64,000 nucleotides of DNA from Hysterangium stoloniferum (GCA_015178975.1 WHVD01000162.1:1-64000); one strand, 5' to 3'; counted from the first letter of the stretch, positions 23,758-35,078 are shown. Notes: generated by a model not told the origin, from the sequence alone. Numbers and translations are program-made.

Positions 23758-23882
23758 TATACAATAAGAACAATGCAATGGAGTCCTAATAAGGAAAACA
23801 ATAAAAATGTGAGACAAGAGGACAATGGGGGAAAGGAACAAAGGAATATGAGCTTGTATGATGCTTGAAATCCAATGGAGTA

Positions 23883-25596
23883 AGCCCAAGTTTCTGGTTG
23901 ACAAGGCTACATCCATGCTTGCAATCCCCCAGATCACTGTTAATGACCCACCAATAGAAACTATCCATCTATTCTTGTGCAGATTAGAAAAAATTGTTGG
24001 CATTTATGCCATTTGTTTCCAGTACAGAAAAAATCATATTCTGGAGATAATAAGGCACACAAATTTTGTACATGTTTGCAAGTCGATCTTTAGCCTATTT
24101 AGGAATGTACATACATGAGTCCATTTGTCATAAGTTCACTACAAACCAGTCCAAAAAATTTGTTACTTGTATCATCAATCTAAACATATTTTCTGAATTG
24201 AAGTGCATTGGGATTACATCTTGATGGGAGGAAGCAGAGAAAGTAATTGCTACAACAGTAATTTATCTCATATTGATAAAGAAAGAAACTTTGCCAGTGT
24301 GGCAAGTGCTTGAATCACATGGGGTATATTATATATTGTCTTGGTCAAAACAGGATTCACATGCAAATCATAGTTGGTAACAATGGCAATAGAGGTAACC
24401 AGATAAAGCCCACATATGCACAGTCAAAGTTACCTACAGTTGAGCATCCCAGAGCATCAAATGCCATGATAGAAGGAACAGACATGGGGTGCTTGAATTG
24501 AAATTTGCTTTGAGCACCTTGAACCCCATTAATGTAGGATATGTGAAAGTATACTGTTTTAAAGACTCCTCACCCTTCATCAGGAAAGACAATCAAGCTC
24601 CAAAGATTGCCTGTTCCCTGCTGATGGTGGATGTTAGGGTTATCTTGTATTAGTTTTCAGTTCAGTGGTGGATTTCCCTTTGGGTCGGCTTCTTCCTCCA
24701 GATAACACTGAGTACATAATCATATAACATCTCACTAGTCAGCTTTTTTAAGTCACCACCAAGCATTGGATCCAACCATGACATTATCATTACCAGCAGA
24801 ACCTTTCAACTGATGTGTTTGACTTTGGACTGATTTGTTTGACATTTGACTGATGTGTTCAACTTTCAACTAGTCACAAGCTGCCCCCTAGCAGGGAAAA
24901 TCCTGGATTTCTGAACCATGCCCTCAACCTTTCAATGGGTACAAAAGCAGGTCAGCTGGTTTGGTGGGTGACCCAGAGAAAATTACCATCTCCATGTGTG
25001 AAGTTTCCCAAAGACATGCTAGGGGGATTCACATAAAAATGACTGATTAGGGTGCAGTGGTCCAATCCATTGCATCTGAGAAAGGGGGGGTTCCAATGTT
25101 GCATGGCCTCACCCAGGATGATGGAATTCTTTTCATTTGGATGCAATCCCACAACTTGCTTTGAGACATTCCCAATGCCTAATCTAATTGATCAACAACA
25201 GACTAGAGCTGTGTGTCCAATAGTCAGTTTTCCCCTTTTGTTCCAGCAACTTCACTTCTTGTCATACTACATCAGTCAGGTATATTTGGGGTCTTATTAA
25301 ACTCATATTTAAGACCGGGTCATCATGATCACCACTTACATTGAATCTGGCAGATTCAAAGCATCCATACATCAGGAAAGTGGGAAGATCAGTAAGTATG
25401 CCATCTATATTGTCTAGGAGAGCTAGCTAGCTAGGCTAGGCTTGGCTAGACACACTACTTTCATGAGATCCCTATTTACTAGTCAGTATAAAAGCTTACT
25501 ATATATAGATCTAGGGAGTTTAGGGAGTCTACATAATGGGTGTAGACATTCCCAAATCCCTGATGTAGAGAAGCTAGTCAAGCAATGCTAGATAGT
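23883..25596. other. No recognised gene
   Basis: Low-complexity patches (CTAGCTAG near 25420-25445) and scattered short frames. A plus-strand stretch with NRGNQIKPTYAQSKLP at 24390-24440 could be an old retroelement gag tail but is too short to assign. Confidence 0.35.
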
Positions 25597-25816
25597 TATA
25601 AGCCTGGTGAGGCTTACCACAATGGACCTTTAATATTTACTGTAGTATCCGCTTCCTTAGATAATTAGGGTAAACACATGTAGTAGTTTTTCAATAATTG
25701 GTTTTACTTACCATCATCATTGTATATCATACTCACCATTCTCATGGAATATAGTTTGGTCCTATCAATGTCTGGACTGATGCCGATGTAAGGCTGTATT
25801 AGACAGCAGCCTTTCA
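25597..25816 (+). repeat. Element X 5' LTR, copy 1
   Basis: TATAAGCCTGG...CCTTTCA, the decayed form of TGTAAGCC...CCTTACA seen in copy 2, followed by the same poly-T and GATACTGAC leader. Confidence 0.85.
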
Positions 25817-26146
25817 CTTTTTTTTTGATACTGACTTTCCTTATTTGCTACCAGCTCATCACCTTCCTGCTTCACACTGGATCCATCAACTGTTTACTTC
25901 ACAAGGACCACCACCGCTCAATTTGAGTTTCCAATTCTTGGCCCTTACACAGAACCACATCACCAACATTGTGATCAACAGACATCATCCACTGTCCTGG
26001 ATTCAGATTCAGACTCATCAGGCCCAGAGCCCTTCGACTCATCCACATTCCCACAGCCCTCCTATCACTGAACCCCTCATCTTCCACTCATCTCACAACT
26101 CCTACCTCAGCACATTCATCATCTGACTTCTCCATCAGCATCAAAA

Positions 26147-27103
26147 ATGTCAAACAAAATTGTTTCACCTTTTGCCAGCCCCCTGACAGCCAACACCTTG
26201 GAAGTCTGGCTTGGATCCTGTGAAGACAGGTTTGAAAATTATGAAGACACATATGACAAGAAGCTTGTGCCCAAGACTTGCATCTGCCTTACTGGTGCTG
26301 CTCTCACTGAACCTCAGATGGTGGAATGGTGGGCATCAGGAAAGGTGGAGTTTTTAGCATTGCCTTCCTGGGAGGCATTTGTCAAGAAGGTAAAAGATCA
26401 TTTCATGCCAGTCAATTGGAAGATGGATGCATTGGAACAGTTTTATTCCTGTTCTCAAGGCAAGCACAATTTTCACACATTTGCAATGGACCTTGCCCAG
26501 TGTCTTGGCACCCTTCCTTCTGCAACAATATCTACAGCCATTTACAAACATCATATTCTTTTTTACTCTCACCCCCTCCTATACCTTTGTATGCATGTAC
26601 TCCAGGCCTTTGACATTGACAATTCATCTCAGACACCTGATGAACTGATTGCCCTTATGGGATCACAGTGGGACAGCCTTGTTGCTGACAATGCGGCTCA
26701 TTTGGGCCATTCTTTGGCTCACATCAATTATACTAGCTCCACTGGCATTCCATTTCTCACATCATCAACTGGAAATGCCACCAGCCCTGCCAGTCTCGTC
26801 ACTCCACCAAAATTCCTTCCAATAATAGAGGAGGAGAAGGCTGCACTTACAGCCATTTGAGGGTGTTGGAATTGTCATGGAAAACCAATGGACCTGGGTT
26901 GGGTCCCTCATCAACATCACACCTGCCCAGGCAACCCTGCCATTGGTGCTTGTCCTGGCAAGGATTTTAGCCCATTAACTGTTATGAGCACCACCTCTAC
27001 ACCTGTTCCAACCACTACCACAACCACAGCTGCAGGAGTGATTTTGCAAGAGTCACCTTATGGTGCATGTGATTATCCCACTCACTCTGGTTCAATGGCC
27101 ATT
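26147..27103 (+). pseudogene. Element X gag-like gene, copy 1
   Basis: Opens MSNKIVSPFASPLTANTLEV. The gag core has VEWWASGKVEFLALPSWEAF and FMPVNWKMDALEQFYSCSQG, and a late cysteine region (GCWNCHGKP...HTCPGNPAIGACPG) suggests a metal-binding knuckle of unusual spacing. One TGA separates the core (ends 26860) from the cysteine part. The last residues lie beyond the solo LTR at 27104. The gag type differs from the copia gags in this window; retroelement gags of this kind are common in Agaricomycetes. Confidence 0.8.
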
Positions 27104-27823
27104 TGTTACGACCGTGTCGCAACCCTATCAGCCCCGAGGTTATCGCCACTTGTCAACGTTTCAAGTCATCCTCTCGGAAACCATCGGCCCCGAAGCTGAC
27201 GAATGTTTCGCGAAGATCAAACTCCATTTACGCCCACATCAAATAACTCGTATTGTCTGGTCAAACTTTGATACGTCCCCTTTATTATGTTGATCCGTTC
27301 AATCTTATGTTTCGCATATGTCTATCTATATTTGTAGTCCTCGAACCATTTCCTTTTACCGTAATCCCGCTCTCGGTTATCATCGGCCTCCGAACTAATC
27401 ATAAACTTCCCGTTCCTAGTCAAGCTTATTGTTAATACCGTGTTCCGCCCTTCTCCCCATTAGTATTTTCCAGACGTCTGTTACTTGTATATGAACCCAC
27501 TGTAATTGTAGTTACTAGGCAATCAGAATATCGACTCAGAATACCCTCATACACCTGTATCAGTCTCATACTAAGAATCCCCCCATCCGCCTTCGCGTGC
27601 GCTCGCCCACTCCCGGCCCCGACCCCTTGGCCCGACGCTCGACTTGTCCTTCGATTCCAATCGGTATCACGCCGAAAGGTACTCACTAGGATTAGTCTTC
27701 GCCCGCCCGAAATTTAAGGACAACCTACGGATATTTGCGAGGGCGCAGCATATAAGCTGAAGCCAAGTCCTTCCGATCGGTCCCCGTCGGCCACCGACAT
27801 TAGTCAGTTTCTAGTTCTTAACA
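27104..27823 (+). mobile_element. Solo LTR, family A, copy 1
   Basis: 720 bp, TGTTACGACC...TTCTTAACA, TSD ccatt (27099-27103, 27824-27828). The empty site is preserved in element X copy 2 near 36320. It contains the conserved LTR module AGCTTATGGGCTG-like near 27745-27775. Confidence 0.96.
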
Positions 27824-28001
27824 CCATTAGGTGTTCCAGTCCCAGTGTTAGGGATGAGGATACAGATTTAGAATTGGGATTGGACAATTAACAGCAAGCA
27901 GCATGGAGTTCACTTCATTTTAAGTGATTTTGCAAGAGTCACCTTATAGTGCATGTGATTATCCCACTCACTCTGGTTCAATGGCCATTAGGTGTTCCAG
28001 T

Positions 28002-28432
28002 TGTTAAGTAGTAGACAAGATTTCGAAAGGGTAGAGTCTGTTTACGAAGCTCAGTGAGTGAATGAGTAAACTCCACTATGTATTATAGTACCTGTTTACG
28101 AAGCTACAAGACATTTTAATGAGTAATAGAATAATAATGAATGATTGTGCATATACCTCAGTGAGTGAATGAGTAAACTCCACTGAGGTATATGGCGAAA
28201 TATCGCCACTTTTTATCTAATTTCTAATTATTTTAGGAGAGATATTAGGAGAGTAAATAGGGGAAATTTAGATACTCGAAGTTTCTAGTCGATTGCATCA
28301 TTAAGGAGAAATTCGCAATTAGGAGTTCCTCCCCTCCTAACAGCACCTCAATATATGTGCATATATGCACATATACTCGTCATTGTAGGTTTGATTCCGA
28401 TTTCGGTTTATGCGAAGAGTTGATTACTAACA
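28002..28432. mobile_element. Solo LTR, family B, copy 2
   Basis: 431 bp, TGTTAAG...CTAACA, TSD ccagt (27997-28001, 28433-28437). Homologous to 6580-6987. Confidence 0.95.
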
Positions 28433-28769
28433 CCAGTCCCAGTGTTAGGGATGAGGATACAGATTCAGAATTGGGATTGGACAATTAACAGCAAGCAGCA
28501 TGGAGTTCACTTCATTTTATTTTTCAGTTCACTTTGAGAGAATGGAAAATTCCAAGAAACATCATGTGACATATGTATATTCAATGTTCTAATTGATATG
28601 TGACTGTGACAGTCATGTTTTAACTATTAATCTCATCATGAAAGCTATTTCTCCTCTCAAAAGAGAACAAGCCATTATTGGGAACTTGTGCAGACCACAG
28701 TAGATATTAGAATATAACTTGGCTTGTATCTATGAATGAACTACTGGGGATTATATATATCTACAAGGG

Positions 28770-28844
28770 AGAAGGTTCTGGAAGGGATGACAGAGATATT
28801 ACTAAAGCTATGTAAAGTATATTCCAGAATATTCTATAATATTC
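28770..28844. promoter_or_regulatory. Two heat-shock element arrays
   Basis: 28770-28784 reads aGAAggTTCtgGAAg, a perfect three-unit site. 28822-28844 reads TTC-GAA-TTC-tAA-TTC in 5-bp register, four of five units perfect. This is the nGAAn binding pattern of heat-shock factor. Confidence 0.65.
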
Positions 28845-29017
28845 TAGGGATGTCAGGTTGATTACCAACAGCCATCTTTCCCCTCCAAAATGGACTCTCC
28901 AATAGGAATGTGGCTTCTATCTGTTGAAATGAGTAATGGTTGACCTGGATATATTAATATCTTACTGATGACTAATCATCTCAGTAGTAACTAGTTCTTA
29001 ATAGAACTACTCTTAAT

Positions 29018-29096
29018 GGCCTGATAGCTCAGGGGTTAAGAGCACTAGACATGTAATCCAAACTTAGTGGTCGCTGGTTCAAATCCAGCTCAGGTC
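29018..29096 (+). tRNA. tRNA-like gene, probably tRNA-Thr(UGU) or a pseudogene
   Basis: Perfect 7-bp acceptor stem (GGCCTGA with TCAGGTC), D stem GCTC/GAGC, T stem GCTGG/CCAGC, A box TAGCTCAGGGG and B box GGTTCAAATCC. The anticodon region CATGTAA resembles CTTGTAA of tRNA-Thr but with A at position 33. Pairing works best if a roughly 6-nt intron is assumed after position 37; otherwise the stem has two mismatches. Given its place inside a mobile insertion it may be a pseudogene or SINE head. Confidence 0.45.
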
Positions 29097-29778
29097 AATA
29101 TTTTCACCCTGCTTATGTAATTCTTACACTATCACAGGTGTTAGCAAGTCTACTATCAGTAGAATTACTCAGGAGATGGACATAGACAAAGAAAACCTGA
29201 AAGGAGGATGTCCTTCCAAGCTTTCTCCTATGACCAGAAGAGGATCATACATTAAATCATCTCTGGCAAGCTAGATAATGCTGTCCAGGCCACACACTTC
29301 ATCAATTCCATCAATGGATCCCATGTCTCATCCAAAACAGTCAGGAGGACCTTGAAACAGCATGGTTTACAAGCTGTAGTCAAAGCAAAAGGCCTTTGCT
29401 CAAGGCTCAACATAGAAAGGCCAGGTTGAGCTTTGCCCTCAAGTACCAAACCCAGACTGTGGATGATTGGAAAAGGTTCTTGTGGTCTGATGAAATAAAG
29501 CAATAAGATTGGGTCAGATGGACATCAATATATCTGGAAGAAAGCTGGGGAACTACTTTCTGATAGGACAACCCAATCTACAGTCAAGTATGGAGGTGGA
29601 AATATCATGGTGTGGGGCTGTATGGGTTGGAATGGAGTGAAAATGCTTGCAGAGATTGAAGGAAGGATGGATTCTGCACAATATGTGGAGATTCTGGCTC
29701 AGCATTTGTCCCAGAGTATTGAAGATTTGGAGATTCCAGAAGGTGAGGCTATTTTCCAGCAGGATAATTACCCTAAAC

Positions 29779-30193
29779 TGTTATGACTGGAAAACCTGCT
29801 GGGACCTGGACTCCATCATACATACACCCAACTCTCTACATTGTATGAACGTCACACCAGACCCCACCCAGAACATTCCGGAACCCCTTGTTCCCAATCT
29901 GTCTTTGCCCATTTGTCATCTGGTTCAGTTTTACCTTTGTTCCTGATTAGTTTTGACACCTGGTTTATTGCATTATTGTACTCCTGTTATGTCTTTTTGT
30001 ATGTCTGAGTTAGTAGTACAATAACCTACTAGTCTATATAGCAAAGTAGTTATTTGTACATTTCCTGTCTGCTCCTGTTTGAAATTGGACAATGTGATCT
30101 GTGAAGGTGCAGCACATACACTGAAGCTGAGTCCATCCCCGGAACTTCCACAGGTTTTCCCCAGACACCCACCCATGAGCCCCACACTTAACA
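29779..30193 (+). mobile_element. Solo LTR related to family C, inside Tc1-C
   Basis: 415 bp, TGTTATGACTGG...CTTAACA, TSD taaac (29774-29778, 30194-30198). The start matches the family C LTR of E1, and a degenerate form of the shared LTR module lies at about 30104-30137. Confidence 0.93.
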
Positions 30194-30330
30194 TAAACAC
30201 ACATCGATGGCACAAATGGTTTTCTGAAAATCATATTCAGGTGTTAGACTGGCCAACACAGTCTCCTGACCTGAATCCCATAGAACATCTTTGGTTCCAC
30301 CTGAAGAAACAGCTCCAGAAATATCCTTCA

Positions 30331-30988
30331 TGTTAAGATCTAAGCAAATTGGGGGAGGAGGGCTCTAAGTTGGGGGGCTGATGATAGAGATCATACTAGT
30401 TGGGAGGTCTGACTCTATAAACATAGTGGAGATTGCTGGTATTTCAAGCAGAGCAGATAGTATGACTAAACAAAGATCAACACTTAGCTCAATTGACTGG
30501 TGGGCCAAAATACTAAGAGTTGTCAGGTAAGAGTTCATGGCTTGCCAAAGAACATCTTCAAGAGTATTGAGAAGGGAGGGAAGAGACTGAGAACTAGTAG
30601 AGGGTAATCTAAGTTGATTTTCAAACTAAAAAATTGTAGCATACATGAAGAAGATTTTATACTACAATGGGACAGATGAATGGAGGGCTGATCAAGGAAG
30701 TGCAGGGTGGAACAGATCATAGGAAATCAATGACAAGGTGGGGAGACTAAATGTAAAGTACTAAACAATACTAAAAGGGTCTGAGGTGGCTAGTGAGATG
30801 TATACAGGGAGATGGTGATGGGGGAGTGAATGGGATGGAGATGGAAATGGAGGGTAAAAGTGGTCAAAACTATAACAAAACAAGTGTTGGGGGTGCTGTG
30901 GGTGGTGATACTGTGGGTGGGGGTTCTGACAGTGAGACAATGAAGGGTAAACAGGTTGCAGGGGTCCAAAATGAGGGGGATACTAACA
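30331..30988. mobile_element. Solo LTR inside Tc1-C
   Basis: 658 bp, TGTTAAGATC...ATACTAACA, TSD cttca (30326-30330, 30989-30993). No close relative elsewhere in the window. A Gly/Met-rich open frame within it is not a gene. Confidence 0.92.
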
Positions 30989-31410
30989 CTTCACCACCAA
31001 AGACAGTTTGGGAGTTATCAGAGAGGGTGGAAGTGGAATGGCCAAAGATTGAGCCTCAGGAGTGTCAGAAACTTATATAAAGTATTCCAAGAAGACTAGC
31101 TGCTGTAATAAAGGCCAAGGGAGGCCATGCAAAGTACTAGAATAACAAGATATCCGATTCAAAAAGAGCAGGGGACAAAACTGTCCCAATGATTGGTTAT
31201 TTTAAATATCCACTATGACACCAATTTCCATCAATATTATGTAATATTTGGGAATATGAAAGTAGTATGCTAGGGCATCTGCTAGAATATTTTCACCATT
31301 TCAGGAAATTTATCTAATCAGTTATACAACATTTAATGGGAATTATCAAAACACTGGGACAGTTTTGTCCCCTACTGTATATATTGCAGCACATTGAGAA
31401 TGTGGTGTCT

Positions 31411-32130
31411 TGTTAAGAACTGGAAACTGACTAATGTCGGTGGCCGACAGGGACCGATCGGAAGGACTTGGCTTCAGCTTATGGGCTGCGCCCTCGCAAA
31501 TATCCGCAGGATGTCCTTAAATTTCGGGCGGGCGAAGACTAGTCCTAGTGAGTACCTTTCGGCGTGATACCGATCGGAATCGAAGGACAAGTCGAGCGTC
31601 GGGCCAAGGGGTCAGGGCCGGGAGTGGGCGAGCGCACGCGAAGGCGGATGGGGGAAGTCTTAGTATGAGACTGATACAGGTGTATGAGGGTATTCTGAGT
31701 CGATATTCTGATTGTCTAGTAACTACAATTACAGCGGGTTCATATACAAGTAACAGGCGTCTGGAAAATACTAATGGGGAGAAGGGCGGAACACGGTATT
31801 AACAATAAGCTTGACTAGGAACGGGAAGTTTATGATTAGTTCGGAGGCCGATGATAACCGAGAGCGGAATTACGATAAAAGGAAATGGTTCGAGGACTAC
31901 AAATATAGATAGACATATGCGAAACATAAGATTGAACGGATCAACATAATAAAGGGGACGTATCAAAGTTTGACCAGACAATACGAGTTATTTGACGTGG
32001 GCGTAAATGGAGTTTGATCTTCGCGAAACATTCGTCAGCTTCGGGGCCGATGGTTTCCGAGGGGACGACTTGAAACGTTGACAAGTGGCGATAACCTCGG
32101 GGCCGATAGGGTTGCGACACGGTCGTAACA
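31411..32130 (-). mobile_element. Solo LTR, family A, copy 2
   Basis: 720 bp in reverse orientation relative to copy 1, ends TGTTAAG and GTAACA. The flanks (tgtct, acagg) do not match, so it has probably been rearranged after insertion. It keeps many CpGs and is close to copy 1. Confidence 0.9.
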
Positions 32131-32634
32131 ACAGGTCATTAGACCATAACGGGAATGGGGCTCTGTTAGAGGGGTTCCAGGAGTCCGGTCGGACTCCGGT
32201 GACTGGTACATGAGACACAGAGAGTCGGGTATAAGCAGGTTGATGTCCGGGTCTGGTGGAGTCTGAGGACTGGTGTATATGACACAGTGTCGGGTATAGA
32301 CAGGTTGAGGTGCAAGTCTGGTGGAGTCCGACAACTGGTGCATACAGTATAGGGTGACGTGCAGGTTCCGGGACTCCAGTAGGAGTTCAGTTCGGGAGAT
32401 GACCAAGAACATGTAACAAAGTTAAATGTCAAAGGGTGGAGTCTGATGGATTCCAGGTCATAACAGAAGGTGTAGTCAGGGGCAGACAGGGTGGATGCAT
32501 ACAGAGTCAGGCATAAACAAGTTGACATGTGGGCTCTGGCAGGAACTCCAGTTGTAACTATACAATATAGAGGGTCAGGAGCATGTAGGACAGGGTCCGG
32601 GGGCCCAGAGGCCGGCAGGTTTTCCAGTTCCTGA
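32131..32634 (-). repeat. Family C-like LTR remnant
   Basis: Contains ACGGGAATGGGGCTC, GGTGACTGG and several GTCTGGTGGAGTC repeats, as in the U3 part of the E1 LTRs. The left end is lost against the family A LTR; the right end near 32634 is approximate. Confidence 0.6.
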
Positions 32635-32652
32635 CAGGGGGCGTGTCAGGGT

Positions 32653-32682
32653 ATTGATTTTATTTTATTTTATTTTATTCAC
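32653..32682. repeat. TTTTA pentanucleotide microsatellite
   Basis: Five to six TTTTA units after a GATT. Confidence 0.85.
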
Positions 32683-32752
32683 CTACAAACAGTACAGGCA
32701 AAGGTGCAAGTGTGGTTATGTAATTGTGCTGCCACCTGCATGAAAAGCAGCC

Positions 32753-32970
32753 ACACAGTGACACAGTGACAAGGTGCAGCAGGGGCATGGCCAAACAATG
32801 GCACTGACATAAGGCTGATGCCACTGCCTATGATGGACACATTGTAGCAGCTGTGCAGTGACACTGTGACATGATGCAGCATGGCATGGCCAAACAATGG
32901 TGCTGACATACATAAGGCTGATGTCACCACCTATGCCCTGATGGACACACAGTGTGAAGCACTGTGTGCT
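32753..32970 (+). repeat. Two tandem copies of an about 107-bp unit
   Basis: Each copy contains CATGGCCAAACAATGG, CTGACAT, AAGGCTGATG and ATGGACACA in the same order. The following 100 bp are dense in GCACTG/CAGTGC. Confidence 0.75.
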
Positions 32971-34228
32971 CATGGGGGCCTCCTTGTGCACTGGCACTGC
33001 AACTGCAGTCAGTGCCTATACAAGTGCCAGCGTGCCATGCAGACCTACACAGTGCCAGGCAGGCTTACATAAGTGCCGAAAGTGCAGCTATGCACTGTAG
33101 GGTGCATGCAAGTCATTTTTAGTATTTTTCTCAAATTTCTAATAAATAAAAAAATACTAAAAAAATATTAAAAAAATAGTATAAATAGTAGACCTGTACA
33201 TACTCATTTCTTTAGTTTCAATCTCTTAGGAATCCCACTAAAACAAGTGTGATTTCCCCTGTCTTTGAGCTGTCCCCTCTTCCCTTCAATATTTCTGTAT
33301 TCTATCTTGTGTTTAGTAGCCTTGTTAGTATTGCCCAAACAGGGGGTGTCAAATGGGCAAACCATGAATCATATCATAAACAAGTGTAGGGTAACCAGTG
33401 GACAAGCCTGCATCAAGCAAAGCTCTATGCCAAGCATCCAGCACATATGGTGTTTGGTAAGAGATATAAACAATCAGTTGCAGAAACAATTCCATGCCAG
33501 ATGGGTGGAATCACCACAGAGGGAGCAGGAATGGGATGGGTGTCCTAGCCCCCACTGTTCACAGAATCCCCAGGCATTGTACATAACACAGAGCTTGACA
33601 CCAGAGCCCTGTCAGAGGAAATGGCCACCCCACCACTCAGCAAGGATAGGCAAGTCTGGATGAGATAATCACATTGCATGACAGAACTGTGCAAAATGTG
33701 AGTTATGTGCACTACACTGGATGCAGGGACCTGTGGGAGCCTTCACTGTGGTTGATCAGGGCCGAAAGGAATCATTGCAATAAAGATGGTATGTCGACCC
33801 CAAGGAGTGATGGGAGGGCTCCCAATGGGTATTATCATTGATGAGGCTGAAGAAGTCAGTAAGGCAGTATGCATGCTGCAAGGTGCCACCTGCAATGGAT
33901 CCCCAGGCAGGTGGGAAGACCTTTGTGTGCATGCCACTCAAATGACAAAATATAGAACACATCTGAGGGGTCAAGTACAGTGGGTGAAGACAAATTCCAC
34001 TGAATGTGCAATGTTTTGTCCATTTTGAACCAAGCTAGAAACCACTGGGCAAAATCAGGGTCTGCCTGCATTGTGTCACAATGTCAATACCAACCTTGAG
34101 CCACCTGCCCCCTTTACTGCATGTGTCCTAAATAATGGACAACCAATTTGTGTAGGCTTGTAAGAAATTCACTGCAGTAAGTGAAGCCTCCAACAGAAAA
34201 CAAGTGATGTCATGGAAATATTCACTGG
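32971..34228. other. No recognised gene
   Basis: An AT-rich stretch at 33115-33195, then non-repetitive sequence with short frames (33265-33663, 33786-34028) lacking any motif. Confidence 0.4.
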
Positions 34229-34969
34229 TGTTAAGAACTGAAAACTGACTGATGTCGGTTGGCCGACAGGGACTGATCGGAAGGACTTGGCTTCAGCTTA
34301 TGTGCTGCGCCCTTGCAAATGTCCGTTGAGTGTCCTTAAATTTCAGGCAGGCGAAGACTAATCCTAACGAATTCCTTTCGGCGAGATACTGATCAGGACT
34401 GAAGGTTAAGTTGAGTGTCGGGCCAAGGGTCAGTGACTGAGAGTGGATGAGCGCACGTGAAGGCGGATGAGGGGATTCTTAGTACAAGACTGCTAGAGGC
34501 ATAAGAGGGTATTCTGAGTCAATATTCTGATTGCCTAATAACTACAACTACAGCAGGTTCATATACAAGTATCAGGCGTCTAGAAAATACTAACTAGGAG
34601 AAGAGTGGAACAAGGTATTGACAAACAAGCTTGACTAGGAACGGGAAGGTTTCGATTAGTTTGGAGGCCATGAATTAACTGAGAGCGGGATTACGAGAAA
34701 AGGAAATACTCCGAGAGTTACAAGTATATATAGACATGTGTGGAACATAGAGTAGAACAGATCATTATAATAAAAAGGGACGTATCAGAGTTTAACCAGA
34801 TAGTACGAGTATATTTTGACAGGGGCATAAACAGAGTTTGATCACCGTGAAGGCATCCGTCAGCATCAGGAAACCGACGGCTTCCAATGTGAGAACTTGA
34901 ATGATGACTTGAATCATCGATAAGTGGTGATAACCTTGGGGACCGTTGGGTTGTGACACAGTCGTAACA
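34229..34969 (-). mobile_element. Solo LTR, family A, copy 3 (CpG-depleted)
   Basis: 741 bp, reverse orientation. Compared with copy 2 it shows many changes of CG to TG or CA. Flanks do not match. It faces copy 4 across a 109-bp spacer. Confidence 0.9.
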
Positions 34970-35078
34970 GCATCCCATAACATGCGGAACAGGTTTTCGA
35001 CTGAATTGAAAGCACTAGCAACTGGTGCTTCCCTACAATCCAGTCCACTCCCTTTGGGTATCATAGGTGTTTCCCCCC

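Larger units (their letters stand above)
20845..23877 (-). mobile_element. Gag-only copia-type LTR element 2
   Basis: Left LTR 20845-21062 (218 bp, TGTTGAG...CCAACA) and right LTR 22081-23877, the latter interrupted by Tc1-B. TSD gagta at 20840-20844 and 23878-23882. A purine tract (AAGGGGGTA on the minus strand) adjoins the left LTR, so the element reads on the minus strand. Without Tc1-B it is about 1430 bp with room only for gag. The outer end of the right LTR has decayed from CCAACA to CCAATG. I found no clear primer-binding site. Confidence 0.88.
25597..28532 (+). mobile_element. Gag-only element X, copy 1 (3'-truncated)
   Basis: A 220-bp LTR (25597-25816), homologous to the 214-bp LTRs of copy 2, followed by an untranslated leader and gag. 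The 3' side stops abruptly at about 28532, where copy 2 continues to a purine tract and LTR; here it joins the remains of Tc1-C. Two solo LTRs and a small tandem duplication lie in its 3' part. Confidence 0.85.
27037..28532 (+). repeat. Tandem duplication of gag 3' end with one solo LTR in each half
   Basis: The segment from GTGATTTTGCAAGAG to CATTTTA occurs twice (27037-27923 and 27924-28532 counted with their insertions). The left half holds the family A LTR and the right half the family B LTR, at target sites 14 bp apart in the undisturbed sequence at 36254-36400. Confidence 0.9.
28690..29117. mobile_element. Noncoding insertion with heat-shock elements and a tRNA-like gene
   Basis: Interrupts the Tc1-C transposase after IIGNLC and before TGVSKS. 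Boundaries are approximate and no TSD was found. It holds two heat-shock element arrays (28770-28784, 28822-28844), a palindrome AGTTCTTAATAGAACT, and the tRNA-like unit at 29018-29096. Confidence 0.5.
28638..31140 (+). pseudogene. Tc1-C transposase, in four pieces
   Basis: Piece 1 (28638-28690) MKAISPLKREQAIIGNLC; piece 2 (29130-29778) TGVSKSTISRITQEM through RTTQSTVKYGGGN, VWGCMGWNGVK and FQQDN; piece 3 (30194-30330) HRWHKWFSENHIQVLDWPTQ then SPDLNPIEHLWFHLKK; piece 4 (30989-31140) WELSERVEVEWPKIEPQECQ and a KAKGGHAKY end. The DD34E motifs are split between pieces. Stops are present as well. Confidence 0.85.
28533..31377 (+). mobile_element. Tc1/mariner transposon Tc1-C, truncated and interrupted three times
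   Basis: Transposase pieces in order on the plus strand plus a right terminal repeat ending GTCCCCTACTG at 31377, next to TA. The inner inverted copy of the terminal motif is at about 31159-31190. The left terminal repeat is missing at the junction with element X. Insertions: about 28690-29117, 29779-30193 and 30331-30988. Confidence 0.85.

Noticed and set aside
25899-26087. Minus-strand frames in element X copy 1
   Set aside because: They overlap the leader and gag of X on the other strand and have no motif.
30793-31080. Gly/Met-rich frame as a gene
   Set aside because: It begins inside a solo LTR and reads into the Tc1-C transposase end; the composite frame is accidental.
31411-32634. One composite LTR element of family A plus C
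   Set aside because: The two parts belong to different LTR families and no purine tract, primer site or TSD links them.
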